From the NCBI GenBank assembly GCA_021780935.1, contig JAJXXT010000014.1, positions 1 through 63,540 on the forward strand: a stretch of DNA of 63,540 nucleotides, in the 5' to 3' direction. The stretch comes from Pseudomonadota bacterium (GTDB lineage: Bacteria; Pseudomonadota; Alphaproteobacteria; Acetobacterales; Acetobacteraceae). Positions within the stretch are counted from its first letter, which is position 1, and every line of letters begins with the position of its first letter. Below the pieces are notes generated by a model. That model was given only the letters and a program-made list of their open reading frames with translations, was not told the origin of the DNA and searched no databases. The translations under genes and the position numbers were made by a program. Below, in pieces: positions 25,891-34,968 of the stretch.

Positions 25891-27008
25891 TGCGGCGGGC
25901 TTTCCCGCAGCACGTCGAACACCCGAACGCCAGCCATCGGTGGCGCCGGCCTGAGCCAGGGAGCGGCGGCAAGGGTCGTCGCAGCGTCCGCCATGCCGCG
26001 CGCCCAGCGATCGCGCATCGTCGTGCGACTGAACTGGTAGTCCTTGGAGGATCCCTGCGCGGCATCCGGGCGGTAGATCAGGTGCACGATATCCATGCTG
26101 GTTTCGCATGTAAGCTCGGCGAGATAGCGCCCCTCCGGTGTCGCCTTCTGCGCCTCGGTCAGGCTGGCGATGAGGGCATCGAGCGCAAAACGCAGATCGT
26201 GGAGCTTACGGAACGAATCGGTTCCGGCGCGGGTACGGCTGGAATACTGAATCTCCTTGGCCCGCTCCATCGCCTCGTCGAGCGTGGCGGGCAGGTTGCC
26301 GCGGGCAGGAAACAGATCGACCTGAAACGCGAGCAGGCTTTCGCGCGGATAGTCGTTGAGCACATGAAACAGCGGCGTATTGGAAACGAGCCCGCCATCC
26401 CAGTAGAGTTCGCCCTCCACCTCCACCGGCGGAAAGCCCGGCGGCAGCGCGCCGCTCGCCATGACGTGCTCCGGTGCCAGCTTGTGATGGCGGTTGTCGA
26501 ACCACACCATGTTGCCGGTGCTGACCTGCACCGCGCCGACCGAAAGCCGCGTCACGCCGGCGTTGATGCGGTCGAAATCGACCAGCCGCTCCAGCGTCTC
26601 GCGCAGCGGTGCCGTATCATAGGCGCTGGTGCTGGCATGCATCCGCCACATCGGCACCGGCGCGAAGAAGCCGGGCTGGCCGAACAGCAGCGCGCTGCTC
26701 GCGCCCATGTGACGGTCCAGGAAATCGCCCCATGGCGAGGGCAGCTCCGGCCAGTGCGCCGAGGGTGCGGTGATCGCCTCCCAGAACTCGCGCAGCTTCG
26801 CGGTGCGCTCGGACGGTGCGTTGCCGGCGATGATCGCCGCGTTGATCGCGCCGATCGAGATGCCGGCCACCCAGGCGGGTTCGTGCGCCGCCTCGTGCAG
26901 CGCCTGGTAGACGCCTGCCTGATAGCTGCCGAGCGCTCCTCCGCCCTGCAGCACGAGTGCCACGGGCTTCCCGTAGCCGCCCGTCGATGCCGCCGTCTTG
27001 CGTGCCAT
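25887..27008 (-). CDS. Patatin-like phospholipase
   Basis: A 373-residue lipid acyl hydrolase. The oxyanion-hole motif is GGGALG (22-27 region), the nucleophile is S51 in GISIG, and the catalytic Asp is D204 in WDGGLV. A C-terminal domain of about 160 residues matches the DUF3734 extension of proteobacterial patatins. GGGGAGG precedes the ATG. It shares a four-base overlap with the NDH-2 fusion. It acts in the cytoplasm or on the inner membrane; a substrate such as PHB or phospholipid is not decided by sequence. Confidence 0.92.
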   Translation of the reverse strand: MARKTAASTGGYGKPVALVLQGGGALGSYQAGVYQALHEAAHEPAWVAGISIGAINAAIIAGNAPSERTAKLREFWEAITAPSAHWPELPSPWGDFLDRHMGASSALLFGQPGFFAPVPMWRMHASTSAYDTAPLRETLERLVDFDRINAGVTRLSVGAVQVSTGNMVWFDNRHHKLAPEHVMASGALPPGFPPVEVEGELYWDGGLVSNTPLFHVLNDYPRESLLAFQVDLFPARGNLPATLDEAMERAKEIQYSSRTRAGTDSFRKLHDLRFALDALIASLTEAQKATPEGRYLAELTCETSMDIVHLIYRPDAAQGSSKDYQFSRTTMRDRWARGMADAATTLAAAPWLRPAPPMAGVRVFDVLRESPPQ

Positions 27009-27090
27009 GGCCCCGCGTCCTCCCCGGTGTGCGGGAACACAACTGGTGGAGCGCTGCGGCGTTACGCCCCAATATCAGGCAGCTCTTTCG

Positions 27091-28362
27091 TCAGCCGATC
27101 TGGTCGAGCGCCTGGCCGATATCCTCCAGGATATCATCAATATGCTCGATGCCGACGGAAAGCCGCACGTAGCCCGGCGAAACCCCCGTCGCCGCCTGCT
27201 CGGATTGCGAGAGCTGGGAATGCGTCGTGCTCGCGGGGTGGATCGCGAGGCTGCGCGCGTCGCCGATATTGGCAACGTGGTAGAGCAGCTTCAGCGCATC
27301 GATGAACTTGCGGCCGGCGTTGACGCCGCCCTTGAGCTCCATGCCGACGAGCCCGCCCATGCCGCCGCGCATGTATTTCGCCGCCAGCGCCGGGCTGGTG
27401 AGGGAGGGGTGAATGACACTGGCCACCTCCGGCCGCTTGCCGAGATACTCCACCACCGCCATGGCGTTCTCGCTGTGCGCGCGCATGCGCAGCGCCACCG
27501 TCTCGACCCCCTGGAGGATCAGGAACGCGTTGAACGGCGACAGCGCGGCGCCGAGGTCGCGCAGCAGCGTCACGCGCATCTTCAGGATATAGGCGATCGG
27601 GCCCAGCGGCTTCACCGCCTCGCTCCACACCGCGCCGTGATAGGACGGGTCGGGCGTGTTCAGCGCCGGCTGCCGGGCGGCGTGCTGGCCCCAGTCGAAA
27701 TTGCCGCCATCGACGACGATGCCGCCGATCGAGTTGCCGTGGCCACCGAGATACTTGGTCAGCGAATGCATCACCACCGCGGCACCGTGCTCAAACGGCT
27801 TCACCAGCAGCGGGCAGGAGGTATTGTCCATGATCAGCGGAACGCCGAGCGGGCGGCCGATCGCCGCCACCTCGGCGATCGGGAAGACCCGCAGCTTCGG
27901 GTTCGGCAGCGTCTCGGCGTAATAGGCGCGGGTGCGGTCGTCGGTGGCGCGGCGGAACGCTTCGGGGTCCGCGGGATCAACGAACCGCACCTCGATGCCC
28001 TGGTCCTTCAGCGTGTTCGCGAACAGGTTCCAGGTGCCGCCATAGAGGTCGGTGGAGGCGACGATGTTGTCGCCGGCCCGAGCCAGGTTCTGCACGCAGA
28101 ACGCCGAGGCCGCCTGGCCGGAGGCGACCGCGAGCGCCGCCACCCCGCCCTCCAGCGCCGCGACCCGCTTCTCCAGCGCGTCGGTCGTGGGGTTCATGAT
28201 GCGGGTGTAGATGTTGCCGAGGGAACGCAGCGCGAACAGATCCGCCGCGTGCTCGCTGCTGTCGAACTGGTAGGAGGTGGTCTGATAGATCGGCACCGCG
28301 ACCGCGGTCGTGGCACCGTCCCGGCGCCAGCCGGCATGAAGCGCAAGCGTTTCGTCGTGCAT
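27091..28362 (-). CDS. metY: O-acetylhomoserine sulfhydrylase (aminocarboxypropyltransferase)
   Basis: PLP enzyme of the Cys/Met metabolism family that makes homocysteine from O-acetylhomoserine and sulfide. The 423-residue protein begins MHDETLALHAG, has YTRIMNPTTDALEKR near residue 52, DNTSCPLLVKPFEHGA, and the PLP lysine K203 in HSLTKYLGGHGNS. AAGGAT precedes ATG 28362; the longer frame is not used. It is transcribed away from the dehydrogenase at 28445, with an 82-base divergent gap. I looked for a SAM-II riboswitch there and found none. Confidence 0.93.
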   Translation of the reverse strand: MHDETLALHAGWRRDGATTAVAVPIYQTTSYQFDSSEHAADLFALRSLGNIYTRIMNPTTDALEKRVAALEGGVAALAVASGQAASAFCVQNLARAGDNIVASTDLYGGTWNLFANTLKDQGIEVRFVDPADPEAFRRATDDRTRAYYAETLPNPKLRVFPIAEVAAIGRPLGVPLIMDNTSCPLLVKPFEHGAAVVMHSLTKYLGGHGNSIGGIVVDGGNFDWGQHAARQPALNTPDPSYHGAVWSEAVKPLGPIAYILKMRVTLLRDLGAALSPFNAFLILQGVETVALRMRAHSENAMAVVEYLGKRPEVASVIHPSLTSPALAAKYMRGGMGGLVGMELKGGVNAGRKFIDALKLLYHVANIGDARSLAIHPASTTHSQLSQSEQAATGVSPGYVRLSVGIEHIDDILEDIGQALDQIG

Positions 28363-28444
28363 GGCTGATCCTTCCCTCATGGGCCGTTGCGGCCGGGCAT
28401 CATGTCGCCGATCCTCCGGGCCATAGCAAGCACAAGAGGCTGTC

Positions 28445-29494
28445 ATGAAACTCGTGGTACTCCCCGGCGACGGGATCGGGCCGGAAATCGTCGCGGTGAC
28501 GGAGGCGGTGCTGGGCGCGGTCTCGCAGCGCTTTCAGCTCGGCATCGAGACGCAGCACGATATCGCCGGCCAGGCCTCGATCACCCGCCACGGCAGGGCG
28601 GTGCGCGCGGAGCTGGTGGAGATCGTGCGCGGGGCGGACGGGCTGTTGCTCGGCCCGACCTCGACGCTCGACTATGCCGGCGAGCCGGGGCCGAGTGCGG
28701 TGTTTCGCAAGGCGCTCGACCTGTTCGCCAATATCCGCCCTGCCCGCACCTATCCCGGCCTGCCCGGCCGCCTCGGCGCGATGGACCTCGTCGTCGTGCG
28801 CGAAAACACCGAGGGTTTCTACGCCGACCGCAACATGGCGCGGGGCAACGCCGATATCCTGGTTACCGAGGACGTTGCGATAGCGATACGCAAGATCACC
28901 CGCCAGGGCTGCGAGCGGATCGCGCGCGCGGGGTTCGAGCTGGCGATGCGCCGGCCGCGCCGGCGCGTGACGCTGGTGCACAAGGCCAATGTGCTGACGA
29001 CCTCGGACGGGTTGTTCCTCGCCGCCTGCCGCGACGTCGCGCGACAATTCCCCGAGGTCGCGGTGGAGGAGATCATCGTCGATGCGATGATGGCGCATGC
29101 GGTGCGCAACCCCGCGCATTTCGACGTGATCGTCACCACCAACATGTTCGGCGACATTCTCTCCGACCTCACGGCGGAGATGTCGGGCAGCCTCGGCATG
29201 GGCGGCTCGCTCAACGCCGGGACGCACCACGCCATGGCCCAGGCGGCACATGGCAGCGCGCCCGACATCGCCGGCAAGGACCTGGCGAACCCGATGAGCC
29301 TGGTGCTGTCGGCGGCGATGCTGCTCGACTGGCATGGCAGGCACGCGAACCAGCCGGGATTCGGCGCGGCCGCGAGCGCGATCGAGGACGCGGTATCCGC
29401 CTGTCTCGAAGCCGGCGAGAAGACCCGCGATGTCGGCGGCACGCAGGGCACGCGCGCCGTGGGTGCGGCACTGGTGCGCCGGCTCAGCGCGTGA
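28445..29494 (+). CDS. Isocitrate/isopropylmalate dehydrogenase family protein
   Basis: A 349-residue beta-decarboxylating dehydrogenase. Family motifs: PGDGIGPE (nucleotide/metal start), VVRENTEGFYAD, VHKANVLTTSDGLF, and the metal-binding segment NMFGDILSDLTAEMSGSLGM, then HGSAPDIAGKDLANP. Subfamily could be tartrate dehydrogenase, isopropylmalate, homoisocitrate or NAD-isocitrate dehydrogenase; the second substrate pocket does not settle it. The 3' end overlaps glf by 11 bases in convergent orientation. Confidence 0.87.
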   Translation: MKLVVLPGDGIGPEIVAVTEAVLGAVSQRFQLGIETQHDIAGQASITRHGRAVRAELVEIVRGADGLLLGPTSTLDYAGEPGPSAVFRKALDLFANIRPARTYPGLPGRLGAMDLVVVRENTEGFYADRNMARGNADILVTEDVAIAIRKITRQGCERIARAGFELAMRRPRRRVTLVHKANVLTTSDGLFLAACRDVARQFPEVAVEEIIVDAMMAHAVRNPAHFDVIVTTNMFGDILSDLTAEMSGSLGMGGSLNAGTHHAMAQAAHGSAPDIAGKDLANPMSLVLSAAMLLDWHGRHANQPGFGAAASAIEDAVSACLEAGEKTRDVGGTQGTRAVGAALVRRLSA

Positions 29495-30617
29495 GCAGCG
29501 GCCTCACCTCACGCTCCCAGGCACGCAGGGCAGCCCCGATCGCCTGGTGCATGTCCAGATAGCGATAGGTGCCGAGCCGCCCGCCGAACACGACGCGGGG
29601 TTCGGCGGCGGCGAGCGCGCGATAGCCGTCGTAGCGGGCCCGGTCCTCGGCGAGGTTGATCGGGTAATAGGGCTCGTCCGCCGCACCGGCGGCACGGCTG
29701 TATTCGCGCGCGATGATTGTTTTCTCGAAGGCGCCGCGCCAGGGCGCGAAATGCTTGAACTCGGCGATGCGCGTCCAGGGCACGTCCGCGTCGGCGTAGT
29801 TCATCACGGCGCAGCCCTGGAAGTCACCGTCATGCACCTCGTGCTCGAAATCCACCGTCCGCCAGCCGAGGCGGCCCAGCCGCTCGTCGAAATACCGGTC
29901 GATGGCGCCGGTATAGACCACCGGGACATCGGGTGCGGCCTCACGTGCCGCGAACCAGTCGACGCCGAGATGGACCGCGATGTTGGGACCTGAGAGCATC
30001 TTCTCGAAGATCGCGGTGTAGCCGTTCTCCGGCATCTGCTGGTATGTGTCGCTGAAGTAACGATTATCGAAATTGTAGCGCACCGGCAGCCGCGTGATGA
30101 TCTCGGCCGGCAGGGCGCGCGGGTCTGTCTGCCACTGTTTCCGGGTGTAGCCGCGGATGAACGTCTCATAGAGCGGCCGGCCGATCAGGCTGATCGCCTT
30201 TTCCTCGAGGTTCGCGGGCTCGGTGAAACCCCCGGCGTGCGCGCCGACCCAGGCCCGCGCCTCGGCCGGTGACATCAGGCTGCCGGTGAAGAGACAGATG
30301 GTGGCGAGGTTGATCGGCATCGGAAACACCCGCCCGCCGGCGGTGGTCCAGACCCGGTGCTCGTACCCCACCCAGCTTGTGAAGCGGGAGAGGTAGTCCA
30401 CCACCGCGCCGCTGTTGGTGTGAAAGAGATGCGCGCCGTATTTATGAACCTCGATACCCGTCGCCGGATCGAGGCAGGTATAGGCGTTGCCGCCGATGTG
30501 GTGGCGCCGGTCGAGGATGGCGACGCGGAACCCCTCGCGCGCCGCGTGCTCGGCGATGGTCGCGCCATAGAACCCAGCGCCGACCACGATCAGGTCGGCC
30601 TGTTCGAATGGGCTCAT
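29484..30617 (-). CDS. glf: UDP-galactopyranose mutase
   Basis: FAD enzyme converting UDP-Galp to UDP-Galf for surface glycans. The 377-residue protein starts MSPFEQADLIVVGAGFYG, a typical FAD-binding beginning, then ILDRRHHIGGNAYT, KYGAHLFHT, the family segments NLATICLFTG, YEHRVWTTAGGRV and RYFSDTYQQMPENGYTAIFEK, and the C-terminal GRLGTYRYLDMHQAIGAAL. AGGAG lies seven bases before ATG 30617. It is divergent from a large glycan-related gene, which suggests a small galactofuranose locus. Confidence 0.95.
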   Translation of the reverse strand: MSPFEQADLIVVGAGFYGATIAEHAAREGFRVAILDRRHHIGGNAYTCLDPATGIEVHKYGAHLFHTNSGAVVDYLSRFTSWVGYEHRVWTTAGGRVFPMPINLATICLFTGSLMSPAEARAWVGAHAGGFTEPANLEEKAISLIGRPLYETFIRGYTRKQWQTDPRALPAEIITRLPVRYNFDNRYFSDTYQQMPENGYTAIFEKMLSGPNIAVHLGVDWFAAREAAPDVPVVYTGAIDRYFDERLGRLGWRTVDFEHEVHDGDFQGCAVMNYADADVPWTRIAEFKHFAPWRGAFEKTIIAREYSRAAGAADEPYYPINLAEDRARYDGYRALAAAEPRVVFGGRLGTYRYLDMHQAIGAALRAWEREVRPLLTR

Positions 30618-30765
30618 CGTCCGTCTCCTGGCATGCATCTGCTCTGCCACACCGGCCCGCCGGCCGGAACCCCCCGGCCGACGCGCCTATGTCATGTTTT
30701 GCCACCATTGACCCCGCAGGCGCGACATTGCTTCACTCGTTACGGAACGCCGGCTGGCGGCGACC

Positions 30766-30773
30766 AGGAGGAG
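30766..30773 (+). promoter_or_regulatory. Strong Shine-Dalgarno AGGAGGAG serving a 23-codon upstream ORF
   Basis: The best ribosome site of the area is 9-11 bases before ATG 30783, not before any ATG of the large gene's frame. Confidence 0.6.
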
Positions 30774-30782
30774 TGCCGCGCG

Positions 30783-30854
30783 ATGCAGCGTTGTCCGATC
30801 AGAACGTGGCCTCGGCCGCCGACACCGCGACCCGATCTTTCGCGCGCCGCCTGA
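30783..30854 (+). CDS. Putative leader peptide / upstream ORF of 23 codons
   Basis: The frame starts at ATG 30783 behind AGGAGGAG and ends at TGA 30852-30854. It encodes a Pro/Arg-rich peptide. Its stop codon overlaps an in-frame ATG (30854-30856) of the 629-residue gene as TGATG. This is the arrangement of translational coupling, and that ATG has no ribosome site of its own. It could also be chance, with the real start of the large protein further upstream in its frame. Confidence 0.45.
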   Translation: MQRCPIRTWPRPPTPRPDLSRAA

Positions 30855-32743
30855 TGGAGGGCCGGCTCGACCTCATCGGGACGGATTTTGCCGCCGGCTG
30901 GGCGAATGAGGGCGACAGGCCCGTGCGGGTGGAACTGCGGCTCGGTGACGCGGCAATCGCGGTCGCTGTGGCCGACCTGTTCCGCGCCGACCTGCAGCCG
31001 CGCCGCGACGGACATTGCGCCTTCAACATGAAGCTTCCGCCCCTGCGTGATGCGATCGGCGCCCTGGCGCGTGGCGGGCTGCGCGCCGTTGCCATCGGCG
31101 CCCACGGCACGGAACACGACCTCTCCGCCGCACATCACTTGCTGCCCGGCGAGGTCCTCGCCTCGTCGGACATGCTGTTCGGGCGCCGCGACTGCGCCTC
31201 GGTGCTCGCCGATCTACGCCTTCTCGCGATGGAGATGGCCAACGCGCCCTATCGTAGCGTCTTCGCGTCCCAGCTCTGCGACCTTCTGCGGGTGCATTTC
31301 CCCCCGCAGCAACGGCCCGCGGATTTCGACCGCACGGCCGCGGAGCTTGCCGAGCTGGCCGGCCGCGATGCCGCCGCCGCGCACTACCGGCGCCCGCGCC
31401 AGCCGCGCGCCGCCCGCGCCATCGAGATGCGGTGGCAATCCGTGGATGTGACCGCCTCCTATGCCTGCCTTGACGATCTTGCGGCACCGCCACCACCCAG
31501 GGTGCGATGCGAGAGCGCGAGTTTTATCTCGGGCGACAGCGACGGCGGCTATCTGAGTACGGATCGCGGCCTCACGCGTTTCGAGGACCCGCAGGCCGGG
31601 TTCACGTCCCTGTGGGTGGGCGTCGAGGGGTTCGGCGGCTCCGGCTGGACCCGGCACGCGCCGGATGCGCCCATGCCGGCCGCGATGCGGCTCTACCTCA
31701 TCGACTTCGAACAGCTCCGCCGCGTGGCGGATGGCGGCGGCGTGCTGGTCATCGACCAGTCCGCGGAAGGTTCGAACGCGCAGCCGGGCTGGATCGATAT
31801 CCTCAACGACACGCTGGCGGATTTCGGGTTGAGCGCCGACCAGGCGCTGCTGGTCAACCAGAATCACGCCTTCCTCGCCACCAGCGCGGGCGGCAGCGCG
31901 CAATTCCGCGCGACCACGGCGCAGACCTATTTTCTGCGCGGCGCCAGTGTCTTCACTGCGATGTTTCCCGATGAAGCGGCCGCCGCCATGCACATCGAGG
32001 CGACGCTGGAACACCGCCGCAACACCGCGTCGGCACGAAAGTTTACCTGTCTCAACTTCACGCCTCGCTGGGTGCGCTGGGCGGTCGCGCTGTCGCTGTT
32101 CGAGCGCGGCCATGCGGATGACGGGTTTTTCTCCTTCCCCGGGACGCAGTCTGCTAAGCCCACGGAGAGGCTGCACCCGGCGGCGATGCTGCCGCCGCTG
32201 GCACGCCGCGAGGCGATGATCGGCGCCTATGACGGCTTCGTCGCGCGCTGCCCGTTTATCGTCGATGTCGATGGCCGCAGCGGTGCGGCGCCCGATTTCG
32301 TCTTTCCCCAGCATGCCGCCCGCGAGAGCTTTCTTCATATTGTAACCGAAACGGAAATGTCGGCCGGCGAGGTGCTGCGGGTCACCGAGAAGATCCTGAA
32401 ACCGATCGTGGCGCTGCAACCTTTCATCATCTTCGGCAACGAGCGTTCGCTGGCGTTGCTGCACGGCATGGGCTTCCGCACCTTTGGCGCGCTGTTCGAC
32501 GAATCCTATGACCGCGTTCCATCCTATGTCGAACGCTTTGACGCCGTGGAAGGCGTGATGCTCGACCTGCTGTCACGCGACACCGCGGGCCTGCGCGCGC
32601 TGGCGGACCAGGCTGCGCCGATATGTATCCATAATTTCCTGCACCTGGTTTTCGCCTGGCCGACGCTGATCCGCCACGGGATGATGCGACGGCTCATGCG
32701 CCAGGTTGCGACGCTCGCGTGCCGCGAGGCACCAGAAGGCTGA
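30854..32743 (+). CDS. Large uncharacterised protein of glycan-synthesis type, next to glf
   Basis: A 629-residue protein when begun at ATG 30854; the frame is open back to ATG 30689 (684 residues). The first 75 residues (GRLDLIGTDFAAGWANEG, then FRADLQPRRDGHC and LPPL) resemble the small beta-sandwich domain that precedes many acetobacterial glycosyltransferases. The C-terminal third has the pattern VTETEMSAGEVLRVTEKILK then QPFIIFGN and GFRTFGALFDESYDR, known from uncharacterised glycosyltransferase-like and viral proteins. No established function. The divergent glf gene points to cell-surface glycan. It may be a glycan-modifying or transferase protein. Confidence 0.75.
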   Translation: MEGRLDLIGTDFAAGWANEGDRPVRVELRLGDAAIAVAVADLFRADLQPRRDGHCAFNMKLPPLRDAIGALARGGLRAVAIGAHGTEHDLSAAHHLLPGEVLASSDMLFGRRDCASVLADLRLLAMEMANAPYRSVFASQLCDLLRVHFPPQQRPADFDRTAAELAELAGRDAAAAHYRRPRQPRAARAIEMRWQSVDVTASYACLDDLAAPPPPRVRCESASFISGDSDGGYLSTDRGLTRFEDPQAGFTSLWVGVEGFGGSGWTRHAPDAPMPAAMRLYLIDFEQLRRVADGGGVLVIDQSAEGSNAQPGWIDILNDTLADFGLSADQALLVNQNHAFLATSAGGSAQFRATTAQTYFLRGASVFTAMFPDEAAAAMHIEATLEHRRNTASARKFTCLNFTPRWVRWAVALSLFERGHADDGFFSFPGTQSAKPTERLHPAAMLPPLARREAMIGAYDGFVARCPFIVDVDGRSGAAPDFVFPQHAARESFLHIVTETEMSAGEVLRVTEKILKPIVALQPFIIFGNERSLALLHGMGFRTFGALFDESYDRVPSYVERFDAVEGVMLDLLSRDTAGLRALADQAAPICIHNFLHLVFAWPTLIRHGMMRRLMRQVATLACREAPEG

Positions 32744-32758
32744 GGCGCCGCACGGGCT

Positions 32759-33532
32759 TCAGGCGATGAAAGCCTCGATCGCGGCAACGAAACCCTCGGG
32801 GTCATCGGCGTGCAGCCAGTGTCCCGCGTTGGGCAGCACCGCGAAACGAACGTCGGGGAACAGCGTGCGGATCAGCACGTGGTGCTGCTCGCGCACATAG
32901 CGCGAGCGCCCGCCGGTGAGGAACAGCACCGGGCCCTCGAAGCGCCCCTGAATGTCCGGCCAGTCCAGAATATCGTCGATGCCAGCGGCGATTTCCTCCA
33001 GCCCCACGGTCCAGCGCGGCTGCGGGCCGGTGATGAGGTTCTGCGCCAGGAAGGCACGCACCGCCGGCTCCGGCGCCGCGGCGGCCAGCGCCGCGTCGGC
33101 GTCAGCGCGGGTGATGCCGGGAAACAGCCTCATGCCGCGCATCGCCGCGATATAGGCGCCGAACTCGCTGTGATAGCGTACCGGCGCGATGTCGGCGACG
33201 ATCAACCGGCGCACGCTCGCGGGGTGGCGCAGGGCCGCGGCCATCGCGACCTTGCCGCCCATGGAATGACCCAGCAGGTCGCAGGGCGCGGCGCCGAGGG
33301 CGGCGAGCGTCTCCACGAGATCGGCGGCCATCTCCGGATAGGTCATGTCCGGCGCGTGCGGGCTGCCGCCATGGTTGCGCAGGTCGAGCGCCAGCACGCG
33401 GCGGTGTTGCGCCAGATGCTTCTGCGCCGTCGCGAGATTGGTGGCCCGGCCGAACAGGCCGTGCGTCATCGCCAGCGGCGGCACGTCCCCGCCCGGCTCG
33501 ACCGGGCCGCGTTCGATGGCGCGCAGCAGCAT
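32759..33532 (-). CDS. Alpha/beta hydrolase (YbfF-type esterase)
   Basis: A 257-residue alpha/beta hydrolase. The nucleophile is in LLGHSMGGKVAM, preceded by the oxyanion segment THGLFG and DLRNHGGSPHAPDM, and the catalytic His is in AGHWLHADDPEGF near the C-terminus. This pattern is that of YbfF-like acyl-CoA or carboxyl esterases. It begins two bases after the EamA stop, so the two are likely in one unit. Natural substrate unknown. Confidence 0.88.
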   Translation of the reverse strand: MLLRAIERGPVEPGGDVPPLAMTHGLFGRATNLATAQKHLAQHRRVLALDLRNHGGSPHAPDMTYPEMAADLVETLAALGAAPCDLLGHSMGGKVAMAAALRHPASVRRLIVADIAPVRYHSEFGAYIAAMRGMRLFPGITRADADAALAAAAPEPAVRAFLAQNLITGPQPRWTVGLEEIAAGIDDILDWPDIQGRFEGPVLFLTGGRSRYVREQHHVLIRTLFPDVRFAVLPNAGHWLHADDPEGFVAAIEAFIA

Positions 33533-33534
33533 TG

Positions 33535-34452
33535 CTACCCTCTCCGCTGCGGCCAGGCCGCCACGGCGACACCCGCCAGCACCAGCACGGTGCCGGCAAT
33601 GAGGTCGGGCCCGATCACCTCGCCCAGCCACCACGCGGAGAACAACAGCCCCGCGGCGGGCGTCGCGAGAAAGCCGATGGAGGAGACCATCACCGGCAGC
33701 ATCGCCGCCGCCTCCATCACGCACCAGGTGCCGGCGGGGCCGGCGAGACCGCCGATATAGACCAGCGACCAGCGCGCGGCGTCGCCCCAGGCGGTGGGAT
33801 GCGGCGCCTCCAGCCAGGCGAGCGGCAGCAGCACGATTGTCGCCAGGCCGAAGCACCAGGGCAGCAGCTCCAGCATGCGATGCTCCGGCTGGAAACGCCG
33901 CACCGTGAGGATCGCCGCCGAGAAACCGCCCGCCGCCAGCAGCAGCATGACGTGGCCGATCAGCACGCCCCTGGCCTGCCAGTCGATGGCCCATGGGTTC
34001 ATCAGCACCACCACGCCGGCAAGCCCGATACCCGCCGCGAGCCAGCGCCGCGCGGAGACCCGCTCGCGCAGCAGCACATAAGACAGCGGCGCGATCCAGA
34101 TCGTGGTGACGTTGGCGAGCACCGTGGTGCGCCCGGCCGAGACATAGGCGACGGCGATATGCGCGAGGGCGAAGAACAGCGCGAGTTGCAGCAGCCCCAC
34201 CGACAGCACCGCCGGCATGTCCCGCCGGCTCGGCCGCCGCACGCGCCCGGTGGCCACCAGCACCACGGTGGCGACGAGGCAGGAGGCGCCGGCGCGCCCC
34301 GCGGCGAACCAGAGCGGCTGCGCCCCGTCCTCGATCGCCAGCTTGGTGATCGGCCAGGCGCTGGCCAGCAGCACCACCGATGCCGCGAGCTGCACCAAGG
34401 CGCGCGGTGGCAGTTTCTCGCGCGACAGCGTGATGATCGCTTCGGACGGCAT
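33535..34452 (-). CDS. EamA/DMT family transporter
   Basis: A 305-residue membrane protein with ten predicted helices in two EamA repeats. The typical segments ASAWPITKLAIEDG (start of repeat 1), RTTVLANVTTIWIAPLSYVLLRE (end of repeat 1) and FLATPAAGLLFSAWWLGEVI (end of repeat 2) are present. DMT exporters move amino acids or other metabolites out. It is cotranscribed with the hydrolase that follows. The Lrp gene and the arginine catabolic genes are next to it, so amino-acid export is plausible but not shown. Confidence 0.87.
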   Translation of the reverse strand: MPSEAIITLSREKLPPRALVQLAASVVLLASAWPITKLAIEDGAQPLWFAAGRAGASCLVATVVLVATGRVRRPSRRDMPAVLSVGLLQLALFFALAHIAVAYVSAGRTTVLANVTTIWIAPLSYVLLRERVSARRWLAAGIGLAGVVVLMNPWAIDWQARGVLIGHVMLLLAAGGFSAAILTVRRFQPEHRMLELLPWCFGLATIVLLPLAWLEAPHPTAWGDAARWSLVYIGGLAGPAGTWCVMEAAAMLPVMVSSIGFLATPAAGLLFSAWWLGEVIGPDLIAGTVLVLAGVAVAAWPQRRG

Positions 34453-34530
34453 GGCTCCGGCATCGCATGTTTGCGAAGCTTCGCCTACCCTCCCCGCTCT
34501 CGCCCTCTCCGATGTCGCGGCGCCGCGCGG

Positions 34531-34968
34531 CTAAAGTCGGGCGCGGGTGGAGCGTGGCGTGGCCAGCAGGAGGTTCGTCTCACTGGCACGGACGCCGGGA
34601 ATCAGCCGGATGCGGCGCAGCGCCGCGTCGAGATCGGCGAGCGTCGCGGTGCCGAGCTCCACGACGAGGTCCCAGCGGCCATTGGTGGTGTGGATGGCCG
34701 AGATCTCGGCGAAGCCCGCGAGGCTGCGCACCACGCGGTCCGCCGCCACGCCCTCGACCGCGATCATCATGATGCCGCGCACCGGCTGCTCGATGGCGTC
34801 CGACTGGAGGATGACGGTGTAGCCGAGGATCGTGCCGGCCTGCTCCAGCCGCTCGATGCGCGCACGCACCGTCGCGCGCGACAGGCCGAGGGACGCGGCA
34901 AGCGCCGAGATGCTCCGCCGCCCGTCATGGCGCAGCAGCGCGGTGAGCTTTCGATCGATCTCATCCAT
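34531..34968 (-). CDS. Lrp/AsnC family transcriptional regulator
   Basis: A 145-residue regulator: N-terminal winged HTH (residues 1-60, ISALAASLGLSRATVRARIERLEQAG) and a C-terminal RAM ligand-binding domain (about 68-140, GRWDLVVELG). It is divergent from arginase and ornithine cyclodeaminase, with a 130-base shared promoter gap. It most likely controls them in response to an amino acid such as arginine or ornithine, as Lrp-type BkdR/ArgP-like cases do; this is inference from position. Confidence 0.9.
   Translation of the reverse strand: MDEIDRKLTALLRHDGRRSISALAASLGLSRATVRARIERLEQAGTILGYTVILQSDAIEQPVRGIMMIAVEGVAADRVVRSLAGFAEISAIHTTNGRWDLVVELGTATLADLDAALRRIRLIPGVRASETNLLLATPRSTRARL

Noticed and set aside
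28363..28444. Possible SAM-II riboswitch before metY
   Set aside because: The leader lacks the conserved SAM-II core elements.
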